Source: Paenibacillus sp. CC-CFT747 | Lineage (GTDB): Bacteria; Bacillota; Bacilli; Paenibacillales; NBRC-103111 | Reading direction: 5' to 3' | Assembly (NCBI GenBank): GCA_030323305.1 | Contig: CP106741.1 | Span: 4,339,501 to 4,403,500, forward strand | DNA: 64,000 nucleotides | Shown here: positions 1-9,412 of the stretch, piece by piece | Position numbering within the stretch: position 1 is the first letter of the stretch | Layout: each line of letters starts with the position of its first letter | Made by a program: the position numbers and the translations under genes | Notes under the pieces: model-generated | Database searches by the model: none | What the model was told of the DNA's origin: nothing | The model's input: only the letters and a program-made list of their open reading frames with translations

Positions 1-90
1 GACGACGCCCGCGTGTACCGTCAGAACGAAGAGGACGGGCAGGAATATGCAAGGCCGTACCGGGAAAGAGACCGGGAGAAGGACCGGTAA
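1..90 (+). CDS. C-terminal tail of an upstream gene, possibly YlmC/YmxH family (partial)
   Basis: An open frame enters from the left edge and stops at TAA 88-90. The 29 visible residues are highly charged and end in an Arg/Asp/Glu-rich tail, with no domain visible. In Bacillus and Paenibacillus the gene just before pgeF (ylmD) is usually ylmC/ymxH, a small PRC-barrel sporulation-associated protein, so position suggests that identity. The sequence itself does not prove it. Confidence 0.35.
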   Translation, partial: DDARVYRQNEEDGQEYARPYRERDREKDR

Positions 91-179
91 CGCGGCCTGC
101 CTCCTTGTGGTACACTTAGGAGAACGGATCCGGCCGCAGGGGCTGGATCATTCTCACACCAGACAGGAGGCATAAGACC

Positions 180-1041
180 ATGGAGCCGTTTGTGCGCAGA
201 GAGTCGGCAGAAGGGCCTGCGTTGTTCTATATAGACAGCTGGATGCAGAAGTTTGAAGGAGTTACCGCCGGGTTTACGTCTCGAAGCGGCGGAGTCAGTA
301 CGGGGAATTCGATTCCTTGAATTGCGGGCTCCACGTGGCGGACCGGCCGGAGGATGTCATCGCCAACCGGACGCTGGTAGCCGAAGCGATAGGAATCCCG
401 CTTACCCGGTGGTCCTATGGCGAGCAGGTACACGGAGACCGGATTGCCGTCGTGACCGCGGCGGACGGGGGAAAGGAACCCTAAGCCGGGAAACCGCATG
501 GGCGGATACCGACGGGTTTATCACGCGGGATCCGGGCGTTTGCCTGGCGGCCTTGTTTGCCGACTGCGTTCCCTTGTTCTTCTATGATCCGGTCGTACGT
601 GCAGCCGGGCTTGCTCATGCCGGGTGGAAAGGCACCGTCGCTTCCATCGCCGCGAGAACGGTAGAGAAGATGCAGGAGGCGTTCGGCAGCCGTCCCTCCA
701 ATCTAGTAGCGGCTGTCGGGCCCTCGATCGGAGCCTGCTGCTACGAGGTGGACCGCTTTGTGATCGACCGGGTGGACGAGGCGCTGGAAGAAGCGGGTGT
801 TCCGCGAAACGGCCGGCAGCCGCTCTTTTACCGGGAAGAAAGCGAAGGGAAATACCGTTTGGACTTGCAACAAGTGAACCGACAAATTATGATAAAAGCA
901 GGAATCTTGCCGTCTGCTATCGAAATAACAAAGCTGTGCACCAGCTGCCGGACCGATTGGTTTTACTCTCATCGGAAAGAGCAGGGGCGGACGGGCCGCC
1001 TGCTGGCCTGGATAGGCTGGAACGGTGAGGAAGGAAATTGA
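180..1041 (+). CDS. pgeF: PgeF/YlmD family protein (laccase-domain, purine nucleoside phosphorylase-like), two frame breaks
   Basis: This is the YfiH/YlmD/PgeF family, small enzymes reported to act as purine nucleoside phosphorylases or peptidoglycan editing factors. The ATG at 180 follows the ribosome site CAGGAGG. The family motifs are present: GEQVHG (metal-ligand His), LAHAGWKGT, and SIGACCYEV (Cys). The protein is only continuous if one G is restored in the G-run near 302-305 and another in the run 467-471; without them the frame stops early. Total length of about 287 residues is normal for the family. The gene opens the division block and ends two bases before the ribosome site of ylmE. 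Family assignment is firm; the exact in vivo reaction is not. Confidence 0.85.
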
Positions 1042-1055
1042 GGTGAACGGTAGCA

Positions 1056-1739
1056 TTGGATTTCGTTAATCGAATGGGACAGGTAGAAAGCCGGGTAGCG
1101 GACGCATGCGATAGAAGCGGCCGCCCGAGGGAAGACGTGCGGATCATCGCCGTCACGAAATACTCGTCTTTGGAAAATACCGAACGAGTGGTGCGGCTCG
1201 GGCTCCGGCATATCGGAGAAAGCCGCTGGCAGGACGCCAAAGCCAAATGGGAGACCATAGGTGACGAGGCCGATTGGCATTTTATCGGGCATCTGCAGAC
1301 CAACAAGGTGAAGGACGTTGTCGGGAAGTTTACGTACATACACTCCTTGGACAGGCCCGGTCTGGCCGATGAAATCCACAAGAAGGCGGCGGCGCTCGGC
1401 ATTCGCCAGAAAGTCTTCATCCAGTTAAACGTATCGGGAGAAGAAACGAAATTCGGTCTTGCGCCGGACAAGCTTATGGAGTTTGCGGAGCATCTTAAGG
1501 GATTGCCGGGCTTGGACGTGTGCGGACTGATGACGATGGCTCCGTATGAAGCCCGGGCGGAAGAAACCCGGCCTGTATTCCGCAGGCTGCGGGAGCTCCG
1601 GGATGAGCTGAACGAGCGGGGAATTCTGCCTCAGCCGGTAAACGAACTATCCATGGGGATGTCTAATGATTTCGAAGTAGCCGTTGAAGAAGGAGCAACC
1701 TGGATAAGACTCGGTACGGTACTGATGGGAAAAGAATGA
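1056..1739 (+). CDS. ylmE: YggS/YlmE family pyridoxal-phosphate homeostasis protein
   Basis: A 227-residue PLP-binding TIM-barrel protein of the YggS/PLPBP family, which holds PLP without a known catalytic reaction and affects B6 and amino-acid homeostasis. The PLP lysine lies in AVTKYSS near residue 35, and the family signature [10 protein letters not shown] follows near residue 80. [22 protein letters not shown] at the C-terminus forms the phosphate-binding end (quoted in part by position). The start is TTG 1056, placed by the GAGGTGA ribosome site at 1039-1045 that overlaps the pgeF stop. The gene is intact and full length, between pgeF and sepF as in Bacillus subtilis. Confidence 0.9.
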   Translation: MDFVNRMGQVESRVADACDRSGRPREDVRIIAVTKYSSLENTERVVRLGLRHIGESRWQDAKAKWETIGDEADWHFIGHLQTNKVKDVVGKFTYIHSLDRPGLADEIHKKAAALGIRQKVFIQLNVSGEETKFGLAPDKLMEFAEHLKGLPGLDVCGLMTMAPYEARAEETRPVFRRLRELRDELNERGILPQPVNELSMGMSNDFEVAVEEGATWIRLGTVLMGKE

Positions 1740-1755
1740 ACAGGAGGCGGCAGCT

Positions 1756-2190
1756 ATGGGAGTAATGAATAAAATTATGAATTTTTTCGGGCTTCAAGAG
1801 GAAGAAGAAATGGTGGAACGCGAAAGGATCGTGGAGACGCAGGAGGAAGTTGAAACCAATCCTTTCGAACAGCGTAAGAAACAGGGGAACGTCGTCAGCA
1901 TCCACACCCAGAAGAATGTCCGCGTCGTATTGAACGAACCGCGTTCTTACGAAGAAACGCAGGACATCGCCGATCATCTCCGCTCGCGCAGACCGGTCAT
2001 TGTCAATCTGCAGCGGGTGCGGTCCGATCAGGCTATGCGCATCGTGGACTTTCTGAGCGGGACCGTTTACGCCTTGAACGGCAACATTTCCAAAATCGGG
2101 CCAAATATTTTTCTGTGCACCCCCGACTCCGTGGAAATCCAGGGAGCGATTAAGGAAATGGTGGACGAAGAGGCGCAATACAACAATTAG
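1756..2190 (+). CDS. sepF: Cell division protein SepF
   Basis: A 144-residue protein matching SepF, which bundles FtsZ filaments and anchors them to the membrane at the division site. The N-terminus ([12 protein letters not shown]) is the amphipathic membrane-targeting helix. A charged, Glu-rich linker covers residues 18-45. The conserved SepF core follows from about residue 50, with [14 protein letters not shown] and the glycine-rich dimer region [13 protein letters not shown]. It lies 16 bp after ylmE with a GGAGGCGG ribosome site, and its stop is just before ylmG. Length and order match other Firmicutes. Confidence 0.95.
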   Translation: MGVMNKIMNFFGLQEEEEMVERERIVETQEEVETNPFEQRKKQGNVVSIHTQKNVRVVLNEPRSYEETQDIADHLRSRRPVIVNLQRVRSDQAMRIVDFLSGTVYALNGNISKIGPNIFLCTPDSVEIQGAIKEMVDEEAQYNN

Positions 2191-2201
2191 GGGTGAACCG
2201 C

Positions 2202-2487
2202 TTGGATTTATTGGGCAGCATCGTACATTACATTGGAGTCTTGGGATCCATTTACCGCTACATGATCATCGCATACATTCTACTCTCTTGGCTGCCTAAC
2301 GCAAGGGACAGCGTGGTCGGCGAATGGCTGGCCAAGCTGGTAGAGCCTTATCTGGCTCCTTTCCGTAAAATCATCCCCCTATCGGCGGAATGCTCGATTT
2401 ATCTCCTATCGTAGCCCTGATCGCCCTGCAGTTCGTCATTCAGGGGATCATCGGGGTTATTGTCTATATAGCCGAGCTGTTCATGTA
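2202..2487 (+). CDS. ylmG: YggT family membrane protein YlmG, one frame break
   Basis: A small YggT-family integral membrane protein of about 95 residues. Two hydrophobic helices are visible, one in the first 35 residues and one at the end (ALQFVIQGIIGVIVYIAELF). The usual motif LLSWLPNA and a proline-rich loop VEPYLAPFRKIIPP separate them. The frame is lost at the C-run 2375-2379; adding one C joins the two halves and gives a normal family length. I prefer the TTG at 2202, six bases after AGGGGTG, over the GTG at 2193 that overlaps that ribosome site. The family is linked to division-site and membrane organisation, with no defined activity. Confidence 0.85.
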
Positions 2488-2497
2488 GGCGGGCGGC

Positions 2498-3280
2498 ATG
2501 AGCAAAGACTGGTATACGCATTTTCATCCGGATGAGCATGCTTTCGTAGACAAAGCCACGGATTGGATCGAACGGGCGGCGCGGCAGCATGACGTGAAGC
2601 GGACGGATTTTCTCGATCCGCGGCAGGCCGTCATCCTCACCGCACTCGCCAACCGGGAGGCGGATGTCGCCCTTCACCTTAACGGCGGATACGCTCAAGC
2701 CGAGAGGAAGAGAGCCATCCTAACCCCCGACTACCGGGACCCTTCCGATGAATCCCCCGGCATTCAGGTGCTCTCGGTTACCTCGGGTGACGACAAGTTC
2801 CTGGCACTCGACCACGGGGATTACATGGGAGCGATTCTCGGGCTCGGGATAAAGCGGGACAAGATCGGAGACATCCACGTGCTGGAAGCGGGCTGTCACT
2901 GCCTCGTAGCCGAGGAGATCGCCGATTTCATCCGGCTCAACCTGCAGCAGGTACACCGCGTTCATGTCATGACCGAGCTTCTTCCGCTCGACCGCCTGCA
3001 GACGACGGCCGTCGAGTTCGAGGAGATGAACCTCTCGGTCGCGTCCCTGCGTCTTGACGGGATTGTAAGCGATGTGTGCCGGCTCAGCCGGGCCAAAGCG
3101 GTGGTCCCCATCAAGGCCGGCCGCTGCCGGGTGAACTGGAAGGTGGAAGAAGACCCCAGCAAGCCGCTTAAGGAAGGGGACGTGGTGTCCCTTCAGGGCT
3201 TTGGCCGATTCAAGGTTTTGGAGGTCGAAGGAGTGACCAAGAAGGGACGCATGAGACTCAAGGTGGGCCGGTACAAGTAA
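2498..3280 (+). CDS. ylmH: YlmH, S4-domain RNA-binding protein
   Basis: A 260-residue protein with an N-terminal mixed alpha/beta region and a C-terminal S4 RNA-binding domain (about residues 180-250, including LDGIVSDVCRLSRAKAVVPI and the basic end KKGRMRLKVGRYK). YlmH-type S4 proteins are known to bind stalled large ribosomal subunits carrying peptidyl-tRNA. The start ATG at 2498 follows GGCGGGCGG, which is a weak ribosome site and fits translational coupling to ylmG ten bases upstream. Gene order (ylmG-ylmH-divIVA) is standard. The coding frame is intact. Confidence 0.92.
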   Translation: MSKDWYTHFHPDEHAFVDKATDWIERAARQHDVKRTDFLDPRQAVILTALANREADVALHLNGGYAQAERKRAILTPDYRDPSDESPGIQVLSVTSGDDKFLALDHGDYMGAILGLGIKRDKIGDIHVLEAGCHCLVAEEIADFIRLNLQQVHRVHVMTELLPLDRLQTTAVEFEEMNLSVASLRLDGIVSDVCRLSRAKAVVPIKAGRCRVNWKVEEDPSKPLKEGDVVSLQGFGRFKVLEVEGVTKKGRMRLKVGRYK

Positions 3281-3388
3281 CGGCCCGCTTGCTGTCTTCA
3301 TAACCATGACAATTCAACAGCCAGATGCAGGAAATTTGTTTTTCCTGTCGAATAACATCAATACAAGCCATCTCAGGAGGTGTACCAC

Positions 3389-3880
3389 ATGCCGTTAACG
3401 CCGTTAGATATACATAATAAGGAGTTCAAGCGTTCCTTCCGGGGGTACGACGAGGATGAAGTGAACGAGTTCTTGGACCAGGTGATTAAGGACTATGAAT
3501 CCATCATCCGCGAGAACAAGGATTTGCATAACCAGATCGCCGCTCTGCAGGAACGGCTGGATCACTTTACGAATATAGAGGAAAGCTTGAGCAAAACGAT
3601 CATCGTGGCGCAGGAAGCGGCCGACGAGGTGAAGGGCAACTCCAAGAAGGAAGCCCAGCTCATAATCCGCGAAGCGGAGAAGAATGCTGACCGGATCATC
3701 AATGAAGCGCTAGTGAAGTCCGGCAAAGTGGCTTTGGAAATCGAAGAGCTGAAGAAGCAGGCGTCCATTTACCGGACCCGGTTCCGGACTCTGCTGGAGA
3801 CGCAGCTGGAGCTTCTGAACACCGACAGCTGGGATACGCTGGAAGGCCGGCCGGCGGCCGAGACGTCCCAATCGCTGTAA
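3389..3880 (+). CDS. divIVA: DivIVA cell-pole / septum protein
   Basis: A 163-residue DivIVA homologue. The N-terminal membrane-curvature-sensing domain is clear: LTPLDIHNKEFKRSFRGYDE, followed by DEVNEFLDQVIKDYE. The rest is predominantly coiled coil, rich in Glu, Lys and Ala heptads. The ATG at 3389 is chosen because AGGAGG lies at 3375-3380; an in-frame GTG at 3380 overlaps that site. DivIVA recruits division and sporulation factors to curved membrane at poles and septa. A gap of 108 bp separates it from ylmH, so it may have its own promoter. Confidence 0.95.
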   Translation: MPLTPLDIHNKEFKRSFRGYDEDEVNEFLDQVIKDYESIIRENKDLHNQIAALQERLDHFTNIEESLSKTIIVAQEAADEVKGNSKKEAQLIIREAEKNADRIINEALVKSGKVALEIEELKKQASIYRTRFRTLLETQLELLNTDSWDTLEGRPAAETSQSL

Positions 3881-3882
3881 GG

Positions 3883-3911
3883 TTGACGTAAGCTGTTATT
3901 TTCGATATACT
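3883..3911 (+). promoter_or_regulatory. Sigma-A promoter of ileS
   Basis: TTGACG at 3883-3888 and TATACT at 3906-3911 are separated by 17 bp, close to the sigma-A consensus. Transcription from here would begin just before the T-box leader. Confidence 0.8.
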
Positions 3912-3917
3912 CCATGG

Positions 3918-4180
3918 TAAAATAATCGTCACAAAGCGATGACTGGTACGAGTAAGGCGCCCAATCGGGGTCAGCGAGTTAGGGAACGGTGTGAGCCTAA
4001 TCTTCGAAAGCGCCGGAAGATCCACCAGGAGTATCTCTTGAAATCCGAGTAAAGAGCATCGGGTGATTCCGTTAACGATCTTCGAGTGAGAACCGCTGGG
4101 CGTCTGCCGACAGCGGCGGTTTTTATGAGGGTGGTACCGCGAGATGTCCTCTCGTCCCTTTTGGGATGAGAGGTTTTTTG
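3918..4180 (+). promoter_or_regulatory. T-box riboswitch (isoleucine) with terminator, ileS leader
   Basis: The T-box sequence AGGGTGGTACCGCG starts at 4128, with the UGGU that pairs with the NCCA end of uncharged tRNA. In stem I, CTGGT near 3942 pairs with ACCAG at 4024, and GGCGC pairs with GCGCC around a specifier loop (GAGTAA opposite GGAAGATCC). The specifier triplet there is ATC at 4020-4022, an isoleucine codon, consistent with the downstream ileS. The terminator is a CCTCTCGTCCC hairpin at 4148-4173 followed by six T. Uncharged tRNA-Ile should favour the antiterminator and read-through. Confidence 0.95.
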
Positions 4181-4227
4181 CTTTTATAAGGAAAGGCGAG
4201 CTGGATTGCAAATAAGGAGTGGTGAAT

Positions 4228-6998
4228 ATGGATTACGGCAAAACGTTAAACCTGCCGCAGACGGATTTTCCGATGCGCGGCAACCTGCCTCAGGCGGAAC
4301 CGAAGATTCAGCAGTGGTGGGACGAGTTGGACATTTATGCGAAGGTTCAGGAAGCGACGGAGGGGCTGCCTAAGTTTATTCTGCATGACGGGCCTCCCTA
4401 CGCGAACGGAGATATTCATATCGGGCATGCGCTGAACAAGATCTTGAAGGACATCATCGTCCGCTACAAATCGCTGAACGGGTTTCAGGCGCCTTATGTT
4501 CCAGGCTGGGATACGCACGGACTGCCCATCGAGCAGGCGATCACGAACAGCGGCAAGGTGGACCGCAAGAAAATGTCGGTGCCCGAGTTCCGGGAGTACT
4601 GCAAGGATTATGCCTTGAACTGGGTGGAGAAGCAGAAGGCACAGTTCCAGCGTCTCGCGGTTCGCGGGGACTGGAAGAACCCGTACATCACCCTTCAGCC
4701 GGAATATGAAGCGATGCAAATCCGCGTCTTCGGGGAAATGGTGAACAAGGGCTACATCTACAAAGGCTTGAAGCCCGTTTACTGGTCCCCGTCCTCGGAG
4801 AGCGCTTTGGCGGAAGCCGAAATCGAGTACAAGGAGAAGACCTCTCCTTCGATCTATGTCGCTTTTGATGTGAAGGACGGCAAGGGCAAGCTGCCGGAAG
4901 ATTCCGCGATCGTGATCTGGACGACGACGCCATGGACGCTTCCCGCCAACCTCGGGATCAGCCTTCATCCGGAATTCGATTACGTGGTGGTCGAAGCGAA
5001 CGGCCGCAAGTATGTTCTGGCGGAAGGGTTGCTGGAGACGGCGGCCAAAGAAATCGGCTGGACCGACTACAAAGTGCTCGATAAGTTCAAAGGGGCGGAG
5101 CTCGACCGGGCGGTTTGCCGCCATCCTTTCTACGACCGGGATTCCCTCGTAATGGTCGGAGAGCATGTCACCCTGGAAGCCGGTACGGGAGCCGTTCATA
5201 CGGCACCGGGACACGGGGAAGACGACTTTGTGATCGGACAGCGCTACAATATCGGAGTTCTTTGTCCGGTGGACGACCAAGGGAAAATGACCGCGGAAGC
5301 CCCGGGCTTCGAAGGGCTGTATTACGAGAAAGCGAACGGTCCGATTATGGAGAAGCTCCAGGAAACGGGGCATCTGCTGAAGGCGGGAAGCATCACCCAC
5401 CAATACGCGCATGACTGGCGGACGAAGAAGCCGGTCATTTACCGGGCGACGGAGCAGTGGTTCGCTTCTATCGACAAGTTCCGCGAGGATATGCTGGACG
5501 AAATCAAGAAGGTGAACTGGACCCCGAACTGGGGGAAATCCGGCTTCATAACATGATCGCCGACCGCGGAGACTGGTGTATTTCCCGCCAGCGGGCTTGG
5601 GGAGTTCCGATTCCAATCTTCTACTGCCGTGCCTGCAACCATCCGCTCGTCAATGAACATACCATCGAGCACGTGGCGGATGTGTTCGCCAAGGAAGGCT
5701 CGAACGCCTGGTTCATCCGCAGCGAAAGCGAGCTTCTTCCGGAAGGCACAAGCTGTCCGGAATGCGGCCACGGCGAGTTCCGTAAAGAAACGGACATCAT
5801 GGATGTCTGGTTCGATTCCGGCTCGAGTCATGCGGCGGTGCTTAAACAGCGCCCTGAGCTTCAATGGCCGGCCGACCTGTATCTCGAAGGATCGGACCAA
5901 TACCGCGGCTGGTATAATTCTTCGCTTATTACCGGCACGGCCGTTTACGGGGAAGCCCCGTACCGCGGCATTCTGAGCCACGGTTTTACGCTGGACGGGG
6001 AAGGCCGCAAAATGTCCAAGTCCATCGGAAATACGGTAGATCCGAATGCGGTATCCAACAAGCTCGGAGCGGACATTCTCCGCCTGTGGGTCGCATCGGT
6101 CGATTACCAAGCGGATGTCCGGATTTCCGATAACATCCTGTCGCAAATTACGGAGGTGTACCGGAAGGTTCGTAACACGCTCCGGTTTTTCCTGGGGAAT
6201 CTCGCCGGCTTTGATCCCGCTAAGGATAAAGTAGAGAAAAGCCAGCTTAACGAGCTGGACCGGTTCGCCTTGATTCAGCTTAACCGGCTGACGGAGCGGG
6301 TGCTCAAAGCCTATGATAACTACGAATTCCACATTGTTTACCAGGCCGTGCACCACTTCTGTGCGGTGGAAATGAGTGCTTTCTATCTGGATATCGTCAA
6401 AGACCGCCTCTATGCCAGCGCACCGGAGGATGCGGGCAGGAAAGCGGCCCAGACGGTATTATATGAGGCGCTGACGGTTATAACTAAATTGATTGCTCCG
6501 ATCCTTCCGCATACGGCCGATGAGGTCTGGAGGCACACATTGGGCGTTGAGGAGGTCAGCGTGCAGCTGTCCCGCATGCCGAAGGCCGACTCCAGCCTGT
6601 ACGACAAAGAGCTGGAAACCAAATGGAACCAGTTCATCGAGGTGAAAACCGAAGTCAATAAAGCGCTGGAGGAAGCCCGGAATAAGAAAACGATCGGGAA
6701 TTCCTTGGGAGCTTCCCTGCATCTCTATCCGGATGCGGAAACGGAGAAGCTTCTCGCGGGCTTTGACCGGCTGGATGAATTGTTTATCGTTTCCCATGCC
6801 GTCGTTCATGAGGCGGGCTCCGCTGTGCCGGAGGACGCCGTTGCTCTCAAGAAGCTGTCGGTGAAGGTCGTACCAGCGGAAGGTGAGAAATGTGAGCGCT
6901 GCTGGATCGTGACGCCGGAAGTCGGACAGGTAGAGGAGCACCCTACCCTGTGCAAACGTTGTGCTTCGGTGGTTGCGCAGCTGCCTGCCCAAGCTTAA
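4228..6998 (+). CDS. ileS: Isoleucyl-tRNA synthetase, one frame break
   Basis: Class I aminoacyl-tRNA synthetase of about 923 residues that charges tRNA-Ile. Visible landmarks are [20 protein letters not shown] with the HIGH motif near residue 60, the editing (CP1) domain in the middle, [10 protein letters not shown] (KMSKS), and a C-terminal zinc site CERCW...LCKRC. The ATG at 4228 follows AAGGAG at 4214. The frame breaks in the G-run 5531-5535; one added G restores [20 protein letters not shown]. Since this is an essential single-copy gene in such bacteria, the break is very likely a sequence error. Regulated by the T-box upstream. Confidence 0.95.
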
Positions 6999-7095
6999 GG
7001 AGCATCAGAAGCTTCCCGGCCCGAAGGACCGGATCCAACCTCAGGTTGATCCGGTCCTGCACGGTTTCCGGGCAAAAGGAGATAGGAACGCGCGT

Positions 7096-7838
7096 TTAGG
7101 AGAAGCGGTCTTCGCTTTCCTCCAGATCGTCCGGCTCCAGAAGCGGGTCTCCATCCTTGCGCTGCAAATAATCGTAGTACGCTTTGTTTCGGATAACCGA
7201 AACCTGACCTCCGTATAGATCGGTGGCTAGGAAGCTTTCCAGGTCTTCGACATATCCGTCGTTTTCGTCGGATTCCACTTCCATGTCATTGTAATCCGTT
7301 ACGTCGCGCTGCTCGGACATGGCCGGGGAATTTGAATTCCCCCAGCTCGAGACGATCTGCCAGGCATCCTCCCCGTCGAACTGATTCTGCTCGTCCAGCT
7401 CATCCAGGCTGGTGCGACCGAAAGGAGGAGCCATGATCTTCTCCTCAATCGGGCGGCGCTGGGAAATGCTCTTGTCCTGGGCATGCTCGATGCAGTAAGC
7501 GGTGGAAGGAACGGCATCCAGCCGGCGGTAAGGGATGGCCCGGCCGCATTCGGCGCAGGTGCCGTACTCCCCTTTGTCAAAAAGGGCCAGAGCGGCCTCT
7601 ACATCCATCAAGTGACGCTCGGCATGCTCATTCAAAGCAAGATCTTTGCCGCGTTCAAATACTTCCGTTCCGATATCGCCCGGATGATTGTCATAAGCAG
7701 ACAGTTCACTAATGGAGTCGCGGAGCGAAAGGGCCATTCCGAAGTTGCTGTTACCGGCAAACTGCTTTTCCAGATCGGCCTTCTCCTGAAGGAGCCGGTC
7801 ATGCAGTTTTTTCGTTGGACGGTCGTCAGATGTTTCAT
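7096..7838 (-). CDS. yteA: YteA family DksA/TraR-type zinc-finger protein, one frame break
   Basis: A sporulation-associated YteA/YocK-type protein with a DksA-like C4 zinc finger: YGTCAECGRAIPYRRLDA then AYCIEH. The N-terminal part is helical and precedes the finger; the C-terminal 100 residues are acidic (EVESDENDGYVEDLE) and end in a YYDYLQRKDGDPLLEP segment. The true N-terminus starts at 7838, but the frame breaks in the T-run 7807-7812 (A-run on the coding strand); one extra A joins TTVQRKKLHDRLLQEKADLE to the rest, giving about 248 residues. It is convergent with ileS and divergent from lspA. Confidence 0.85.
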
Positions 7839-7941
7839 CCAGCCTTCCCCCTTGTCGGTGTTAAAGCTAGTGTTAGCGGAGGACAGCCGATGTATCAGGG
7901 GGATTGCCTGTGATGTAAGGCAACCATTAGGAGGGACTAGG

Positions 7942-8454
7942 TTGATCGTTTATTTAGTGGTAGCACTTCTTGTCTTTTTACTCGACCAGGCAACGAAGTG
8001 GCTGATCCTGACCAAGATGGAGCTTCACGAGTCCATATCGGTCATCGGGCAGTTTTTTCAAATTACTTCCCACCGGAACCGGGGCGCCGCTTTCGGTATC
8101 CTGCAGGAGCAGCGCTGGTTCTTCTTGATTATTACGTTTGTGGTCGTTATCGCCATTCTCTTCTACCTGCGCAAAATGGTTCAGGAAAACCGCCGATTGC
8201 TTAGCATTGCGCTAAGTCTGCTACTGGGAGGGGCCGCCGGGAATTTTATCGACCGGGCCCGCTGGGGCGAAGTGGTGGATTTTCTGCAGTTTACGTTCAA
8301 CCTGTCGGCATTCGGAGTAGAGGAATATGTCTTTCCTATTTTCAATGTGGCGGATTCCGCCATTGTGGTTGGGGTGGCCCTTATTCTGCTGGATTCCTTG
8401 CAAAGCTGGCTTAAGGAAAGAAAGGACAACGCTCATGAATCCCATGGATCCTGA
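7942..8454 (+). CDS. lspA: Lipoprotein signal peptidase
   Basis: Signal peptidase II, the aspartic membrane protease that cleaves prolipoproteins ahead of the lipid-modified Cys. Four hydrophobic helices are visible. Conserved blocks are FLLDQATKW, HRNRGAAFGILQ, GGAAGNFIDRARWGEVVDF with the first catalytic Asp, and FNVADSAIVVG with the second. The TTG start at 7942 is chosen from AGGAGGG at 7929-7935; an upstream in-frame extension lacks family similarity. 170 residues is a normal length. It overlaps the following pseudouridine synthase gene by 20 bp, so the two are cotranscribed. Confidence 0.95.
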   Translation: MIVYLVVALLVFLLDQATKWLILTKMELHESISVIGQFFQITSHRNRGAAFGILQEQRWFFLIITFVVVIAILFYLRKMVQENRRLLSIALSLLLGGAAGNFIDRARWGEVVDFLQFTFNLSAFGVEEYVFPIFNVADSAIVVGVALILLDSLQSWLKERKDNAHESHGS

Positions 8455-9373
8455 TCAGCAGGACATTCAGGAATGGACCGTTGCCGCGGAAGAGGCGGGA
8501 GAACGGGTTGACAAATATTTGGCCGAGTCCATGGAAGATGGAGTATCGCGTTCCCAGATCCAGCAATGGATCAAGGAGGGACACGCGCTCGTTAATGGCC
8601 GCGAGGTCAAGGCCAACTATAAGCTTCAGGCGGAGGATCAGATCCTTCTGACGGTCCCCGAGCCGGCGGAGCTCGAAATTGAGGCCGAGGACATTCCTCT
8701 GGAGATCGTATACGAGGACCGGGACGTCATCGTGATCAACAAGCCGCGGGGGATGGTCGTTCATCCGGCTCCCGGACATTATTCGGGTACGGTAGTCAAT
8801 GCCCTGCAGTTTCACTGCAAGGACCTGTCGGGCATTAACGGGGTGATGCGTCCCGGGATCGTCCATCGGATTGACAAGGACACCTCGGGCTTGTTAATGG
8901 CCGCCAAGAACGATGCCGCGCATCAGTCTCTTGCCGGACAGCTGAAAGAACACAGCGTGACCCGGAAATATACGGCGGTCGTTCACGGGATCATGCCGCA
9001 TGACCACGGAACGGTGGACGCCCCCATCGGCCGGGATCCTCATGACCGCAAGCTGTTTACCGTAACGGACCGGAACAGCAAGCATGCCGTGACCCATTTC
9101 GTCGTGGTGGAGCGCTTGGAGCCTTTCACGGTGCTGGAGCTAAAGTTGGAAACGGGACGGACTCACCAGATCCGCGTCCATATGAAGTTCATCGGACACC
9201 CACTGGTCGGGGATCCGGCTTACGGCCGGCCTAAGGACCGGGAGATGCAGGGGCAGGCCCTCCATGCGGCTGTGCTCGGCTTTAAGCATCCCCGAACCGG
9301 CGAATATCTGGAATTCCAAGCTCCTCTTCCGGAGGACATGGAGCAGCTAATGGACAGGCTTCGCAAGAAATAG
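8435..9373 (+). CDS. rluD: RluD-type 23S rRNA pseudouridine synthase
   Basis: A 312-residue RluA/RluD-family pseudouridine synthase (YlyB in B. subtilis). Residues about 15-75 form the S4 domain (AGERVDKYLAESM...SRSQIQQWIKEG). The catalytic domain carries HRIDKDTSGLLMAAKN, whose Asp is the family nucleophile, and GRTHQIRVHMKFIGHPLVGDPAYG. The ATG at 8435 lies inside the end of lspA, as in B. subtilis, implying translational coupling. RluD-type enzymes modify uridines of 23S helix 69; the exact target sites cannot be read from sequence. Confidence 0.93.
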   Translation: MNPMDPDQQDIQEWTVAAEEAGERVDKYLAESMEDGVSRSQIQQWIKEGHALVNGREVKANYKLQAEDQILLTVPEPAELEIEAEDIPLEIVYEDRDVIVINKPRGMVVHPAPGHYSGTVVNALQFHCKDLSGINGVMRPGIVHRIDKDTSGLLMAAKNDAAHQSLAGQLKEHSVTRKYTAVVHGIMPHDHGTVDAPIGRDPHDRKLFTVTDRNSKHAVTHFVVVERLEPFTVLELKLETGRTHQIRVHMKFIGHPLVGDPAYGRPKDREMQGQALHAAVLGFKHPRTGEYLEFQAPLPEDMEQLMDRLRKK

Positions 9374-9412
9374 AGACAACCAAGCAGGACAGGGAGGAGA
9401 GGAGAGAAGGCC

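Noticed and set aside
5531..5535. Programmed ribosomal frameshifting in ileS and similar genes
   Set aside because: The slips are in different runs, in unrelated genes, and always need one base; no slippery heptamer with a downstream structure recurs. Sequence error explains all of them more simply.
4246..5616. A 456-residue minus-strand open frame opposite ileS
   Set aside because: Antisense shadow of a gene with clear motifs on the plus strand.
7483..7941. N-terminal extension of LspA by about 150 residues
   Set aside because: The extension overlaps yteA on the other strand and has no similarity to signal peptidase II; the TTG at 7942 with AGGAGGG gives the normal family length.
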